Source of the DNA: RUG626 sp051866775
GTDB lineage: Bacteria > Bacillota > Clostridia > Oscillospirales > Oscillospiraceae
Length of the DNA stretch: 64,000 nt
Direction: 5' to 3'
NCBI GenBank assembly: GCA_051866775.1
Contig: JBJDXR010000047.1
Coordinates: forward strand, 158,871 to 222,870
Within the stretch, counting starts at the first letter, position 1. Every line of letters starts with the position of its first letter. Shown one piece after another: positions 24,914 through 34,294 of the stretch. A program made the position numbers and the translations under genes. Under the pieces are notes generated by a model. That model searched no databases and had not been told where the DNA came from. It saw only the letters and a program-made list of their open reading frames with translations.

Positions 24914-25904
24914 AGGTTCCAAAAAAAAATACTTTTTCATACTTGCCGCCCTTGTTGTCCTTGCCGCGGCGGCAAGTATGTGCTTCGGCACAGTATTTAT
25001 ATCTCCGCTTAAGCTTCTGCGGGTGTTTTCCGGCAAGGAGACCGGCACCTCCATTTCCAGAATAGTATTATATATACGCCTTCCGCGCACCTGCGGGTGC
25101 CTTCTTGCGGGCACTGCCCTTGCAGTATCAGGTACTATCATCCAGAGCGTTCTGTCAAATCCGCTTGCTGCGCCAAATATAATCGGCGTCAACTCCGGAG
25201 CCGGGCTGTGTGTTGCCATATGCTGTGCGATCGCCCCATCGGCGCTTAATCTGGTTCCCGTCATGGCTTTTATCGGGGCATTTGCGGCGGTAGTGCTGGT
25301 ACTGGTCATCTCGGAAAAGACCGGCGCGTCAAAAATAACGCTGGTTCTTGCGGGCGTCGCCGTGTCCAGTGTGCTGAGCGCGGCGATCGACGCCGTGGTG
25401 ACGCTGTTTCCCGACGCGCTTGTGGGCTACTCCGACTTCCGCATAGGGAGTCTCTCAAACCTTACCATGTCCCGTATCGGCCCTGCGTTCTGGATAATCC
25501 TTGTCTGTCTTATCATCGCCTTCTCCATGACAAACGAGATAGACGTTATGATGCTGGGCACGGATACCGCGCGGAGCCTTGGCCTTCACACAAAGCGTAT
25601 GCGGCTCCTGCTGCTGGCTCTTGCCGCGGCCCTTGCCGGCGCGGCAGTCAGCTTCTCGGGACTCATAGGCTTTATCGGCCTAATTGTTCCCCACATAATG
25701 CGCCGGCTCATGGGCGAAGAGAGCCGGTTTTTGCTGCCTGCATCGGCTTTGGGCGGGGCCGCACTGCTGACAATATGCGACCTTCTGGCACGCTCGTTGT
25801 TTTCACCCTTTGAGCTGCCCGTGGGAATAGTCATGTCCTTTGTGGGCGGACCGTTCTTCATTTGGCTGCTCCTGCATCAGAGAGGTGGGCGGATACATGA
25901 TTGA
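24882..25904 (+). CDS. FecCD/BtuC-type ABC importer permease
   Basis: 340 residues, about nine to ten transmembrane helices. Family text: RLPRTCGCLLAGTALAVSGTIIQSVLSNPLAAPNIIGVNSGAG (seen as RLPRTCGCLLAGTALAVSG and NPLAAPNIIGVNSGAG), LAGVAVSSVLSA, GLIGFIGLIVPHIMRRLMG and the final LPVGIVMSFVGGPFFIWLL. The ATG lies inside the lipoprotein gene behind GGGGGAGG, and the stop overlaps the ATPase start by eight bases: tight translational coupling of three importer genes. Confidence 0.94.
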   Translation: MKSSRTSSIRKGSKKKYFFILAALVVLAAAASMCFGTVFISPLKLLRVFSGKETGTSISRIVLYIRLPRTCGCLLAGTALAVSGTIIQSVLSNPLAAPNIIGVNSGAGLCVAICCAIAPSALNLVPVMAFIGAFAAVVLVLVISEKTGASKITLVLAGVAVSSVLSAAIDAVVTLFPDALVGYSDFRIGSLSNLTMSRIGPAFWIILVCLIIAFSMTNEIDVMMLGTDTARSLGLHTKRMRLLLLALAAALAGAAVSFSGLIGFIGLIVPHIMRRLMGEESRFLLPASALGGAALLTICDLLARSLFSPFELPVGIVMSFVGGPFFIWLLLHQRGGRIHD

Positions 25905-26655
25905 GCTTAAAGATCTCTGCTCCGGTTACAACGGCAAAGATGTGATAAAGGACATCTCCCTCTCCTTTCCCCCGGGGAAGGTGCTTGTACTCATAGGCCC
26001 AAACGGCTGCGGGAAAAGCACGCTTCTCAGGACAATAATCGGTCTTATACCCAAGGCATCCGGGGAAATACTTGTGAACGGCACACCTACGGATAAGCTA
26101 AGCACCCGGGAGCTGGCGCAGAAGGCTGCCTATATGGCACAGTCCCGCAGCATACCGAACATAACAGCCCGGAGAATGGTGCTTCACGGCAGATTTCCAT
26201 ATCTTTCATACCCAAGACGGTACCGCAAGGAGGATCTGGACGCGGCGGAAGAGGCCCTTCGCCTTTCAGACGCTTCTGACGTCTCAGACCGCTTTATGAC
26301 AGAGCTTTCCGGCGGGCAGCGGCAGAAGGTATATCTGGCTATGGCTCTGGCTCAGGGGACCGGCACTATATTTATGGACGAGCCTACCACTTTCCTGGAT
26401 GTGGCCCATCAGCTTGAGGTCATGAGGGTCGCGCGGGAGCTGGCAAGCAGCGGAAAAGCCGTGGTTCTTGTGCTGCACGATCTGTGCCTTGCAATGAGAT
26501 ACGCAGACATCATCGCCGTCATGGAGCATGGCTGCATACGCCTGTCAGGCACGCCGGAGGAGGTCTTTTTGAGCGGCGCGCTGGACGAGGTGTTCGACAT
26601 ATCACTGCGGCGCGTAAGCACCCCTGACGGCTGGCAGTATTACTACGTCAAATAG
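25897..26655 (+). CDS. ABC importer ATPase, FecE/BtuD type
   Basis: 252 residues. Walker A GPNGCGKST at 34-42, signature LSGGQRQKVYLAMALAQ, Walker B GTIFMDEPTTFLD and the switch histidine in VLVLHDLCLAMRYAD. The frame is open upstream to 25840, but the ATG at 25897 gives MIELKDLCSGYNGK, a standard start, and overlaps the permease stop. It energizes the upstream permease and lipoprotein. Confidence 0.95.
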   Translation: MIELKDLCSGYNGKDVIKDISLSFPPGKVLVLIGPNGCGKSTLLRTIIGLIPKASGEILVNGTPTDKLSTRELAQKAAYMAQSRSIPNITARRMVLHGRFPYLSYPRRYRKEDLDAAEEALRLSDASDVSDRFMTELSGGQRQKVYLAMALAQGTGTIFMDEPTTFLDVAHQLEVMRVARELASSGKAVVLVLHDLCLAMRYADIIAVMEHGCIRLSGTPEEVFLSGALDEVFDISLRRVSTPDGWQYYYVK

Positions 26656-26684
26656 TCCCATCGGGCTGTATTTAGGAGCTTTAT

Positions 26685-27296
26685 ATGGCATATTTTCCTT
26701 TCTTTATGGACATAACAGGCGCCGACTGTCTCATAGTCGGCGGCGGGACAGTGGCTCTCAGGAAGGTCCAGAAGCTTCTCCCTTATTCACCACGCATAAC
26801 CGTAATATCCCCGGAGCTTTCCCCGGAAATATGTGCGATCGAGGGCATCTCCATCTTAAAGCGCGAATTTTTGCCGGAGGACATAGACGGGCGTATGTTC
26901 GTCATAGCGGCGACGGACGATAAGTCCCTTAACCGCTCCGTCGCCGCTATGTGTAAAGACCGGAGAATACCTGTTAACTCCGTTGACGACAGGGAGAACT
27001 GCTCTTTTATATTCCCAAGCCTAGTAAAGCGCGGGGAACTGTCCATCGGCATTTCCACCGGCGGGGCAAGCCCTACTGCGGCAATATATCTGAAAAATCA
27101 GATAAATGCCCTGCTGCCGGAGGAGTTTCCTGAGATACTCAAGTTTTTGGACTCGCTGCGGGGAGATGTAAAAGCCCGTATCCCCGATGAACACCGCCGG
27201 GCGGCTCTTTTCTCCCGGCTTTTTGATGAGTGCTTTGAAAAAAAACGGCCCCTGACATCCTCAGAGTATGAGGCGCTTATGGGGTCTTTGGAGTGA
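26685..27296 (+). CDS. Precorrin-2 dehydrogenase / sirohydrochlorin ferrochelatase
   Basis: 203 residues, Met8/SirC-like: oxidises precorrin-2 with NAD+ and, in bifunctional members, inserts iron to give siroheme. The NAD-binding loop is CLIVGGGTVALRKVQKLL; VIAATDDKSLNRSVAAMCKDRRIPVNSVDD, seen as VIAATDDKSLNRSVA, and FIFPSLVKRGELSIGISTGGASPTAA fit the family. It ends five bases before the next gene. With the downstream fused enzyme it supplies the siroheme that AsrC needs. Confidence 0.93.
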   Translation: MAYFPFFMDITGADCLIVGGGTVALRKVQKLLPYSPRITVISPELSPEICAIEGISILKREFLPEDIDGRMFVIAATDDKSLNRSVAAMCKDRRIPVNSVDDRENCSFIFPSLVKRGELSIGISTGGASPTAAIYLKNQINALLPEEFPEILKFLDSLRGDVKARIPDEHRRAALFSRLFDECFEKKRPLTSSEYEALMGSLE

Positions 27297-27300
27297 CGAT

Positions 27301-28800
27301 ATGAAGGAAAAAACCGGATGCGTATATCTTGTGGGCGCCGGCTGCGGCGACGCGGGGCTGATAACCGTCTGCGGGCAGGAGCTTTTAAGGCACTGCGACA
27401 CTGTGGTTTATGACAGTCTCATCTCCCCGGAACTTCTGGGGCTTTTAAAGCCGGAGGCTGAACGGATCTATATGGGCAAGCGCCAGGGGCGCCACTCCGC
27501 GTCTCAGGAGGAGATATGCGCCCAGCTCATAGCAAAGGCCCGGGAGGGTAAGTGCGTCGTCAGATTAAAGGGCGGCGATCCGTTTGTGTTCGGCCGCGGA
27601 GGTGAGGAGCTTATGGCGCTAATTAATGCCGGGATCCCCTGTGAGGAGATACCGGGCATAACCTCCGCCATTGCTATACCGGCTGCCGCGGGGATCCCCG
27701 TCACCCACCGGGGTTTAAGCCGGGGCGTACACATTGTTGCCGTACACACAGCCGACACTGCCGACGGCCTGCCCGAGGACTTCGACGACCTGGCGCGTCT
27801 TAAGGGGACGCTGGTGCTGCTGATGGGTCTGAGCCGGCTCGAGCTTATCTCCGCCCGGCTCATATCGGCGGGGATGGACTCCTGCACCCCGGCAGCGGTC
27901 ATATCCGGCGGAAACTCCCCTAATCCTGCCACCGTCCGCGGGACGCTTGGGGATATAGCGTCCATTACAAGGGCGGCTGATGTCAGATCCCCCGCTGTAA
28001 TAGTCGTGGGTAAAGTCGCGGAGCTTGAGCTTACCGCCTCGATCTCTCGCCCCCTCTCCGGCATTCGCATAGGCGTCACCGGAACGGACAATCTTACCGG
28101 AAAGCTTTCGGCCAAGCTTCGGGAGCTTGGCGCATACGTCTTCACTGCACAGCGCTCAGTGGTGGAGGAGCTTGCCTGTGACATCGAAAGACTTCTTGAC
28201 GGACGTACACGCTGGCTGGTATTCACCAGCAGCAACGGCGTGCGTGTGTTCTTTTCACGGCTTAAAAACCTCAATATCGACATAAGACGGCTCTCAGCCT
28301 GCAAATTCGCCGTAATAGGATCCGCCACGGCAAAAACGCTCGGCCAATACGGTATCTGCGCCGACATCTGTCCGCAGGTGTTTACAAGTGAAGCGCTGGG
28401 CGCGGAGCTTATAAAATCAGTCCCCCCAGGGGAGCCTATCGCGCTGCTCCGCTCACGACTCGGCTCTGAACCGCTTTTAAGCGCTCTTGTTTCCGCCGGG
28501 CTTTCAGCGGAGGATATCCCGCTCTATACGGTAAATCCCGTACGCAGCGGCTTCGAAGAGCGCCTTTCGGAAGTCAAAAGCGCGGACTACCTCGTATTCG
28601 GAAGCTCCGGAGGGGTAGGTGCATTTTTTGAGGAGTTTGGTGATATTCCCGACGGCCCTCTCTGTGTGTGTATCGGAGACGTCACCGCCTCATCTCTTAA
28701 GAAAATGACAACAAGGTCATTTATAACGGCCTCCCGCTTTACAAGCGAGGGTATAGCCGAGGCGATCCTCTGTCATCATTCAGAGAACGGCTCCAAGTAA
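27301..28800 (+). CDS. Fused uroporphyrinogen-III C-methyltransferase / uroporphyrinogen-III synthase
   Basis: 499 residues: an SAM-dependent SUMT domain (about 5-245; VYLVGAGCGDAGLIT, RLKGGDPFVFGRGGEE, PGITSAIAIPAAAGIPVTHRG) and a HemD domain (about 255-490; IRIGVTGTDNLTGKLSAKL, TRWLVFTSSNGVRVFF, YLVFGSSGGVGAFF). It makes uroporphyrinogen III from hydroxymethylbilane and methylates it to precorrin-2. This CobA-HemD fusion is common in Firmicutes. The ATG at 27301 is used; an upstream frame runs into the previous gene. Genes for earlier heme steps are not in the window. Confidence 0.95.
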   Translation: MKEKTGCVYLVGAGCGDAGLITVCGQELLRHCDTVVYDSLISPELLGLLKPEAERIYMGKRQGRHSASQEEICAQLIAKAREGKCVVRLKGGDPFVFGRGGEELMALINAGIPCEEIPGITSAIAIPAAAGIPVTHRGLSRGVHIVAVHTADTADGLPEDFDDLARLKGTLVLLMGLSRLELISARLISAGMDSCTPAAVISGGNSPNPATVRGTLGDIASITRAADVRSPAVIVVGKVAELELTASISRPLSGIRIGVTGTDNLTGKLSAKLRELGAYVFTAQRSVVEELACDIERLLDGRTRWLVFTSSNGVRVFFSRLKNLNIDIRRLSACKFAVIGSATAKTLGQYGICADICPQVFTSEALGAELIKSVPPGEPIALLRSRLGSEPLLSALVSAGLSAEDIPLYTVNPVRSGFEERLSEVKSADYLVFGSSGGVGAFFEEFGDIPDGPLCVCIGDVTASSLKKMTTRSFITASRFTSEGIAEAILCHHSENGSK

Positions 28801-28801
28801 A

Positions 28802-28836
28802 AAAGCAGACACGGCCTAAAAAACCGTGTCTGCTTT
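28802..28836. terminator. Bidirectional terminator between the siroheme genes and the PFK gene
   Basis: AAAGCAGACACGG / CCGTGTCTGCTTT, 13-bp stem with a 9-nt loop. It lies between convergent genes. Confidence 0.85.
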
Positions 28837-28846
28837 AAGTTTAAAT

Positions 28847-30082
28847 TTATGCCTCCGGCAGATATACATGGAACGGGCTGCCTTTAACGAATATCGGCGT
28901 AAGCTCGGACTGGATCAGCGGCCTTGCATACTCGAGGAACTCCGTACGCATATCCGTATGATTCTCATTTACCCACTCGATCGGCACCTTCTTCTCCAGA
29001 TTTGCGACCTCAGAGATTGGATGCAGTTCGGTCACACACTGGTATGGAGCGTTGGATATACGCTTCAGCGCGACCATTTCACCTGTGTGGCCCTCAAACG
29101 CCGCATTTACCGCCATACCGCCCACCTGATAGGCCTCAGTTATATCGGTGCGGCTGGTGAGATGCCCGGCGCAGCGCTGCAATGTGGAGAGTTCTATTGC
29201 GCGGGTCTTAGTCTTTAAGTTTCTGGCTACGGTATTGGCAAGATATCTTGCCGTACCTGTCAGAGCCTTATGGCCGAAAGCATCCACCGCGTGAACATCA
29301 TCGGCAAGCTCACAGACATACCGCCCGTCAGCAAGCTTGACCCCTTCCGACACGGCGATAACTATACTGGACTTCTTTGCCTGCATGGCCGCCACCTTTT
29401 CAATAAAACGGTCCACACCAAACGGTATCTCCGGAAGGCATATCATGTCCACACCTTCGCAGTCCTCACCTCTGGCAAGAGCCGCCGATGCTGTGAGCCA
29501 ACCGGCGTTTCGCCCCATAGTTTCCACAATCGTCACATAATTTGTGCCGTAAACCGTGGCGTCGCGCACAATCTCCTTCATCACTATGCTTATGTATTTG
29601 GCGGCGCTTCCGAAGCCCGGCGTATGGTCGGTCACCATCAGGTCGTTATCTATGGTCTTTGGGACACCCATAAACCGGATCTCACTGCCTACATGCTCAC
29701 CATATTCCGCCAGCTTACCAATGGTATCCATGCTGTCATTTCCGCCAATGTAGAAGAAAAATCCCACGTCCAGCTCATAGAGTAATGAAAACAGCTTTTT
29801 GTACTGCTTCTCTCCCTCTTCATCACGCCAGTCAGGAAGCTTATACCGGCAGCTTCCCAGATAGCTTGACGGCGTGCGCTTCAGAAGCTCTATGTCTATG
29901 GCACTGCTGAGTCTGTCATTAAGCGTGACATACTGGCCCTTTAACAGCCCCTCCACGCCATGGAGCATACCGTACACGCGCCCTGCTCCGTGCTGGCAGG
30001 AGGCCTCGAACACCCCTGCAAGGCTGGAATTTATAACGGCAGTAGGTCCGCCCGACTGACCGACTATTACATTTTTGCCCAT
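28847..30082 (-). CDS. Pyrophosphate-dependent 6-phosphofructokinase
   Basis: 411 residues. Phosphorylates fructose 6-phosphate using PPi, reversibly, in glycolysis. The N-terminal GQSGGPTAVINSSL and substrate text VETMGRNAGWL fit PFK. Two positions separate PPi from ATP enzymes: the usual GGDGS is IGGNDS, with Asp at the key glycine position, and the PGTIDND motif reads PKTIDND with Lys. Both favour PPi as donor. It is a lone gene; pyruvate kinase is at 59.7 kb. Confidence 0.92.
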   Translation of the reverse strand: MGKNVIVGQSGGPTAVINSSLAGVFEASCQHGAGRVYGMLHGVEGLLKGQYVTLNDRLSSAIDIELLKRTPSSYLGSCRYKLPDWRDEEGEKQYKKLFSLLYELDVGFFFYIGGNDSMDTIGKLAEYGEHVGSEIRFMGVPKTIDNDLMVTDHTPGFGSAAKYISIVMKEIVRDATVYGTNYVTIVETMGRNAGWLTASAALARGEDCEGVDMICLPEIPFGVDRFIEKVAAMQAKKSSIVIAVSEGVKLADGRYVCELADDVHAVDAFGHKALTGTARYLANTVARNLKTKTRAIELSTLQRCAGHLTSRTDITEAYQVGGMAVNAAFEGHTGEMVALKRISNAPYQCVTELHPISEVANLEKKVPIEWVNENHTDMRTEFLEYARPLIQSELTPIFVKGSPFHVYLPEA

Positions 30083-30117
30083 TATGTCATCCTCTCTTTC
30101 AATGTGTTTTCTAGTAG

Positions 30118-30126
30118 ATTATACCA
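30118..30126 (-). promoter_or_regulatory. Extended -10 promoter of the PPi-PFK gene
   Basis: Minus-strand TGGTATAAT is an extended -10 box (30126-30118) about 35 nt before the start; the -35 region is weak. Confidence 0.55.
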
Positions 30127-30151
30127 TATACGTCTGATAATTTCCACAATA

Positions 30152-30205
30152 TACTGTGCAAAATTCTCGACTTTTTTCAGCAAATCACACAGTATTTTGC
30201 ACTGT
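30152..30205. repeat. Imperfect inverted repeat in the pfk-trkA spacer
   Basis: ACTGTGCAAAAT and ATTTTGCACTGT face each other around about 29 bases. The spacer 30083-30480 is AT-rich and holds only this and the two promoters; no gene seen. Confidence 0.45.
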
Positions 30206-30332
30206 CTATATGCGGCAAGCATATCTCAGGATCTCAGGGCAGGCGAAGCTATACCAACAGCTTATTTTATAGACGGCGGGAATATGTGTCCTTATATCTG
30301 TATCCGCAAATAAAACAGACGGTATTCTATTC

Positions 30333-30361
30333 TTGACACGGATGATATAATACTATACTGT
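30333..30361 (+). promoter_or_regulatory. Probable trkA promoter
   Basis: -35 TTGACA at 30333-30338; -10 is TATACT (15-bp spacer) or TACTGT (17-bp spacer). The leader to trkA would be about 115 nt. Confidence 0.5.
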
Positions 30362-30480
30362 ATATGCACGTTTTTATTGCAAAAATGGCGAAAAAGGTGT
30401 TTTATTCTTATAATGCAATGTGGTAAACCCGGATTTACATAAAATATCAGTTTCACTTTTTTATGAGGTGATTTGTTTCC

Positions 30481-31839
30481 GTGAAAATTCTTATCGCTGG
30501 TGATGGAAAGGTCGGTGCGACGCTTGCGCGGCAATTATCCGCCGAGGGGCACGATTTGACCATTATCGACTCTAATCCACACGTTCTGGCTGCCAGTGTT
30601 GAGCGTTATGATGTTATGTCCGTTCAAGGCAACTGTGCCTCCATGGACACACTGCGGCAGGCGGGCGTCGGCAGTGCCGATCTGCTCATTGCCGCCGCGG
30701 GTGCGGATGAAGTGAACCTTCTCTGCTGCATGACTGCCCACGGCATGAATCCCCAGCTTCATACCATCGCCCGTATACGCAATCCTGAATACACCGAACA
30801 GACCTACACCATGCGCAGCGAATTTGCCCTGTCGCTCGTTGTAAATCCCGAAAGGCAGGCCGCCGCAGAGATAGAGAGGCTGCTAAAATACCCCGGCTTC
30901 TTAAAGCGCGATACCTTTGCAAACGGGAGGGTTGAAATAGTCGAGCTGCGCATCGATGAACAAAGCAAGCTGCGGGATGTCCCCTTAAGCGAGCTGGACA
31001 GCATAATCCACTGCAAGGTGCTGGTTTGCGCCGTTCTTCGTGAGGGTGTCTCCATAACGCCTGACGGTAATTTCATCCTCCGTTCCGGCGACCGCATATT
31101 CGTCACAGCCCCCGCAAGGGATCTCTCAATACTCCTTAAAAACCTCGGCATAATAACCCGAAAGGTGAAAAACATCATGCTTGCCGGCGGCGGTAAGGTA
31201 AGCTACTACCTGTCTGAAAGTCTCCAGAGGAGCGGCATATCCATAAAGCTCATTGAGCAGGACCGCAGCCGGTGCAAGGCTCTGGCCGGGCTTCTTCCCT
31301 CAATAAACATCGTAAACGGAGATGCCAGCAATCAGGAGCTGCTTGAACAGGAGGGTCTGGCTGATACGGACGCCTTTATAACCCTCACCGGCCTTGATGA
31401 GCTTAATATAATCCTCTCCCTGTTCGGCAGAAAGTGCAATGTTCCGCAGGTCATAACAAAGCTCGGCCACGTGGAAAACACTCTTATTTTGGACAGTCTC
31501 CCCATCGGAAGCATCATCTGTCCCCGGGAGCTTTGCTGCAACAACATATTGCGCTACGTCCGCGCCATGCAGAATCAGGTGGGCGCGGCGGTCACTGTTC
31601 ACAAAATAGCTGACGGGCATGCCGAGGCGATAGAGTTCATTGCTGATGACAGCACGCTCCACTGCGGAGAAGCGCTGAAGGATATTAAGCTCCGCCGGAA
31701 TGTGCTTGTGGTATCAATAACCCGCGGGGCAAAAACCGAGATACCCAACGGCGATTCCCGCTTCCGCAAAGGCGATACCATAGTGGTCGTAGTCAGCGGC
31801 GACATTGTCATCAAACAGCTCAACGACATCTTTGAATAA
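30481..31839 (+). CDS. trkA: Trk potassium uptake regulator TrkA
   Basis: 452 residues, peripheral NAD-binding regulator of TrkH-type potassium channels. Two RCK repeats: MKILIAGDGKVGATLARQLS at the start and NIMLAGGGKVSYYLSESL in the middle, each followed by an RCK-C domain (IFVTAPARDLSILLK; TIVVVVSGDIVIKQL). The start is GTG at 30481 behind GAGGTGAT. trkH follows after 14 bases, so the channel and its gate are co-expressed. Confidence 0.95.
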   Translation: MKILIAGDGKVGATLARQLSAEGHDLTIIDSNPHVLAASVERYDVMSVQGNCASMDTLRQAGVGSADLLIAAAGADEVNLLCCMTAHGMNPQLHTIARIRNPEYTEQTYTMRSEFALSLVVNPERQAAAEIERLLKYPGFLKRDTFANGRVEIVELRIDEQSKLRDVPLSELDSIIHCKVLVCAVLREGVSITPDGNFILRSGDRIFVTAPARDLSILLKNLGIITRKVKNIMLAGGGKVSYYLSESLQRSGISIKLIEQDRSRCKALAGLLPSINIVNGDASNQELLEQEGLADTDAFITLTGLDELNIILSLFGRKCNVPQVITKLGHVENTLILDSLPIGSIICPRELCCNNILRYVRAMQNQVGAAVTVHKIADGHAEAIEFIADDSTLHCGEALKDIKLRRNVLVVSITRGAKTEIPNGDSRFRKGDTIVVVVSGDIVIKQLNDIFE

Positions 31840-31853
31840 TCGAGGAGCTGACA

Positions 31854-33305
31854 ATGAATTTTAAGATGATGGGGCGTTTTATCGCCCTTATACTTGCGCT
31901 GGAAGCGGTCTTTATGCTGCCTGCACTGCTCATCTGTCTTATTGACAGCGACGGCGGTTCAGCTCTCGCGTTTATGTACAGTATCCTCGCGGCGCTGCTG
32001 CTGTCAGGCCTTCTCCTGCTGCTTTCCCGTGGGTCGAAGCGCGGCTTTTATGCAAAGGATGGACTTGTCTGTGTAAGTGCAAGCTGGATAGTCATGAGTA
32101 TTATAGGCGCGCTTCCTTTCTTTATCTCAAGGCAGATCCCCAACTTTATAGATGCACTGTTTGAGACCGTATCCGGCTTTACCACCACAGGTGCCTCCAT
32201 ATTAAACGATGTGGAGAGCCTGCCGCGCGCGCTTCTCTACTGGCGCAGCTTCAGCCACTGGCTTGGCGGGATGGGTGTACTGGTATTCATTCTCGCGCTT
32301 GTCCCGGCGAGCGGCCGTACCGACGGCTTTACGATGCACATCTTAAGGGCAGAGAGTCCCGGACCGAACGTGGGCAAGCTCGTGCCGAGGATGAAGCAGA
32401 CCGCCTCTATACTTTACCTGCTGTACATAGCATTGACAGTTCTGGATGTGATCTTCCTGCTCATCGGAAAGATGCCCTTTTTCGATGCGCTGTGTACGGC
32501 CTTCGGAACAGCCGGGACCGGCGGCTTCGGCATAAAAAATGACAGCATTGCCGGCTACAGTCCGTACCTGCAAAATGTCTGCACCGTATTTATGTTCCTC
32601 TTTGGTATAAACTTCAGCTGCTATTACCTGCTGATGCTTCGCCATATTAAGAGCGTCTTTAAGGATGAGGAGCTTCTGCTGTATGTCGGCGTGACCGTTT
32701 GCAGCATCGCCCTCATCACGATTAATATCCGCAACATCTATTCCACCTTCGGAGAGACTCTGCGCCACTCGGCATTTCAGGTGGTCAGTATAATGACCAC
32801 CACAGGCTTTGCCACCACGGATTTTGACCTCTGGCCAAGCTTTTCAAAGGCTATACTTTTGAGTCTTATGATCGTCGGGGCCTGTGCAGGGAGCACCGGC
32901 GGAGGCATTAAATGCGCACGCGTCCTGCTTCTGTTTAAATCCCTGCGCCGAAATATACTTCATGTGCTGCATCCCCAGCGGGTGCGCATGATACGTGTAA
33001 ACGGCCGTGTGATGGACGAACAGGTCCTCTCCAACACAAATGCCTACCTGGCCGCGTACGTGATAATCATCATATTCAGCTTTATCACAGTCTCGCTGGA
33101 CAGTTTTTCGCTGACCACGAACCTGTCGGCAGTGCTGGCCTGCTTTAACAATATCGGTCCTGGCCTTGACATCGTCGGCCCCACTTCCAATTACTCCGCC
33201 TTCAGCGCGCTTTCAAAGAGCGTACTCATTCTGGATATGCTCGCCGGACGGCTGGAGATATTCCCCATGCTGGCGCTGTTTACAAAGGATATCTGGCGCA
33301 GATGA
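31854..33305 (+). CDS. trkH: Trk potassium transporter membrane subunit
   Basis: 483 residues with the multi-helix TrkH/KtrB fold. Selectivity-filter-like P-loop segments are visible: VSGFTTTGASIL, GTAGTGGFGI, MTTTGFATTD and FNNIGPGLD, each with the conserved glycine that lines the K+ path. LVVGACAGSTGGGIKCARVLL, seen as GACAGSTGGGIKCAR, is family text. Partner of the TrkA encoded directly upstream. Confidence 0.95.
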   Translation: MNFKMMGRFIALILALEAVFMLPALLICLIDSDGGSALAFMYSILAALLLSGLLLLLSRGSKRGFYAKDGLVCVSASWIVMSIIGALPFFISRQIPNFIDALFETVSGFTTTGASILNDVESLPRALLYWRSFSHWLGGMGVLVFILALVPASGRTDGFTMHILRAESPGPNVGKLVPRMKQTASILYLLYIALTVLDVIFLLIGKMPFFDALCTAFGTAGTGGFGIKNDSIAGYSPYLQNVCTVFMFLFGINFSCYYLLMLRHIKSVFKDEELLLYVGVTVCSIALITINIRNIYSTFGETLRHSAFQVVSIMTTTGFATTDFDLWPSFSKAILLSLMIVGACAGSTGGGIKCARVLLLFKSLRRNILHVLHPQRVRMIRVNGRVMDEQVLSNTNAYLAAYVIIIIFSFITVSLDSFSLTTNLSAVLACFNNIGPGLDIVGPTSNYSAFSALSKSVLILDMLAGRLEIFPMLALFTKDIWRR

Positions 33306-33321
33306 AGCCTTATATAAAAAA

Positions 33322-33351
33322 TTAAGCCCGAACCGAAAGGTTCGGGCTTAA
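33322..33351. terminator. Bidirectional terminator after trkH
   Basis: TTAAGCCCGAACC, GAAA loop, GGTTCGGGCTTAA: 13-bp perfect stem between convergent genes. Confidence 0.88.
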
Positions 33352-33357
33352 CTATAT

Positions 33358-33900
33358 TCAGGTCTCGCTCTCTTTCTTCATAGCCAGCGAGACGCATAAA
33401 AGCCCCGCCATTATGCACAGCACGGAACATTCCTGAAACCACTGGCGCGGGGTGTTAGACGAAAAATTTATCACAAGATCCTCAACAAATATATGAAACG
33501 CCAGTGGCAGGCCAAAGAGCGGTATAAGCAGACGGCTCGTGGGCAGCACTCCAAACACCGTAAGCCCGTAGAGCACAGCCACAAGCAGATATAGGAGCGT
33601 ACACAAAAGCTGATGCCACCAGGCAAATCCGGTTGCCTTAAGTACGAAAAACAGCACTCCCATCGCCGCCGGAAAGAAGCTCAGCCAAATGGCCTTCTTG
33701 CCGTATTTGAATATAAGAAATATGAAAAGGATACATGCGGTGACCGGCAATATTCCCTGCGTACACAGCACTGTGGGCTCAAGCTCCTCCGGCCACAGCA
33801 CACACCAAAATATCCTCAATACAGCGGAGGCCGCCATAAACACGGCGGCTGAGATCACAAGCGCACCATGTGGCTCAACGTAGTATTTTGTCCTTTTCAT
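33358..33900 (-). CDS. Membrane protein of unknown function
   Basis: 180 residues with five to six hydrophobic helices (about 14-36, 47-65, 70-90, 95-118, 123-142, 155-174). I recognise no family. An in-frame GTG at 33912 overlaps the AGGTGGG box, so the ATG at 33900 is taken. It stands alone between trkH and tRNA-Ser. Confidence 0.7.
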   Translation of the reverse strand: MKRTKYYVEPHGALVISAAVFMAASAVLRIFWCVLWPEELEPTVLCTQGILPVTACILFIFLIFKYGKKAIWLSFFPAAMGVLFFVLKATGFAWWHQLLCTLLYLLVAVLYGLTVFGVLPTSRLLIPLFGLPLAFHIFVEDLVINFSSNTPRQWFQECSVLCIMAGLLCVSLAMKKESET

Positions 33901-34054
33901 TTTCTGTCCCACCTATGGTCCAATGTCATATTTTGATTATACTCCCATAACTTCCGGCAGGGCAACTGTTTTTCACAGGCACGGCGTTAAGCTTGATCTT
34001 CACTTAAAAAACCACCCTTTCAGCAATAATCTTGATCCGCATGACAGATTAAAT

Positions 34055-34087
34055 AAAAAACCCCGAAACAAATTGTTTCGGGGTTTT
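34055..34087 (-). terminator. Terminator of tRNA-Ser
   Basis: CCCCGAAACA / TGTTTCGGGG with a 3-nt loop and a minus-strand T run; it begins immediately after the encoded CCA. Confidence 0.9.
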
Positions 34088-34178
34088 GGCGGAGAAGGAG
34101 GGATTCGAACCCTCGAACGGCTTTTGACCGTTACACGATTTCCAATCGTGCGCGCTCGACCAGCTACGCGACTTCTCC
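34087..34178 (-). tRNA. tRNA-Ser (anticodon GGA)
   Basis: 92 nt including CCA, class II with a long variable arm (ACGGTC/ GCCGT region). Acceptor GGAGAAG / CTTCTCC, anticodon stem CACGA/TCGTG with loop TTGGAAA, T arm GAGGG TTCGAAT CCCTC. Confidence 0.97.
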
Positions 34179-34247
34179 AAATCGTGACTGCTCAAGTATT
34201 CATATTCAAGCTTAGTTATTATAAATTATATTGTCTGCAAAGTCAAG

Positions 34248-34291
34248 AAAAAATTATCCCGGCCGCCGCAAATTTCTGGCGGCCGGGATAA
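34248..34291 (-). terminator. Terminator of metG
   Basis: TTATCCCGGCCGCC and its complement (10-nt loop) followed on the minus strand by a T run, four bases after the metG stop. Confidence 0.9.
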
Positions 34292-34294
34292 ACA

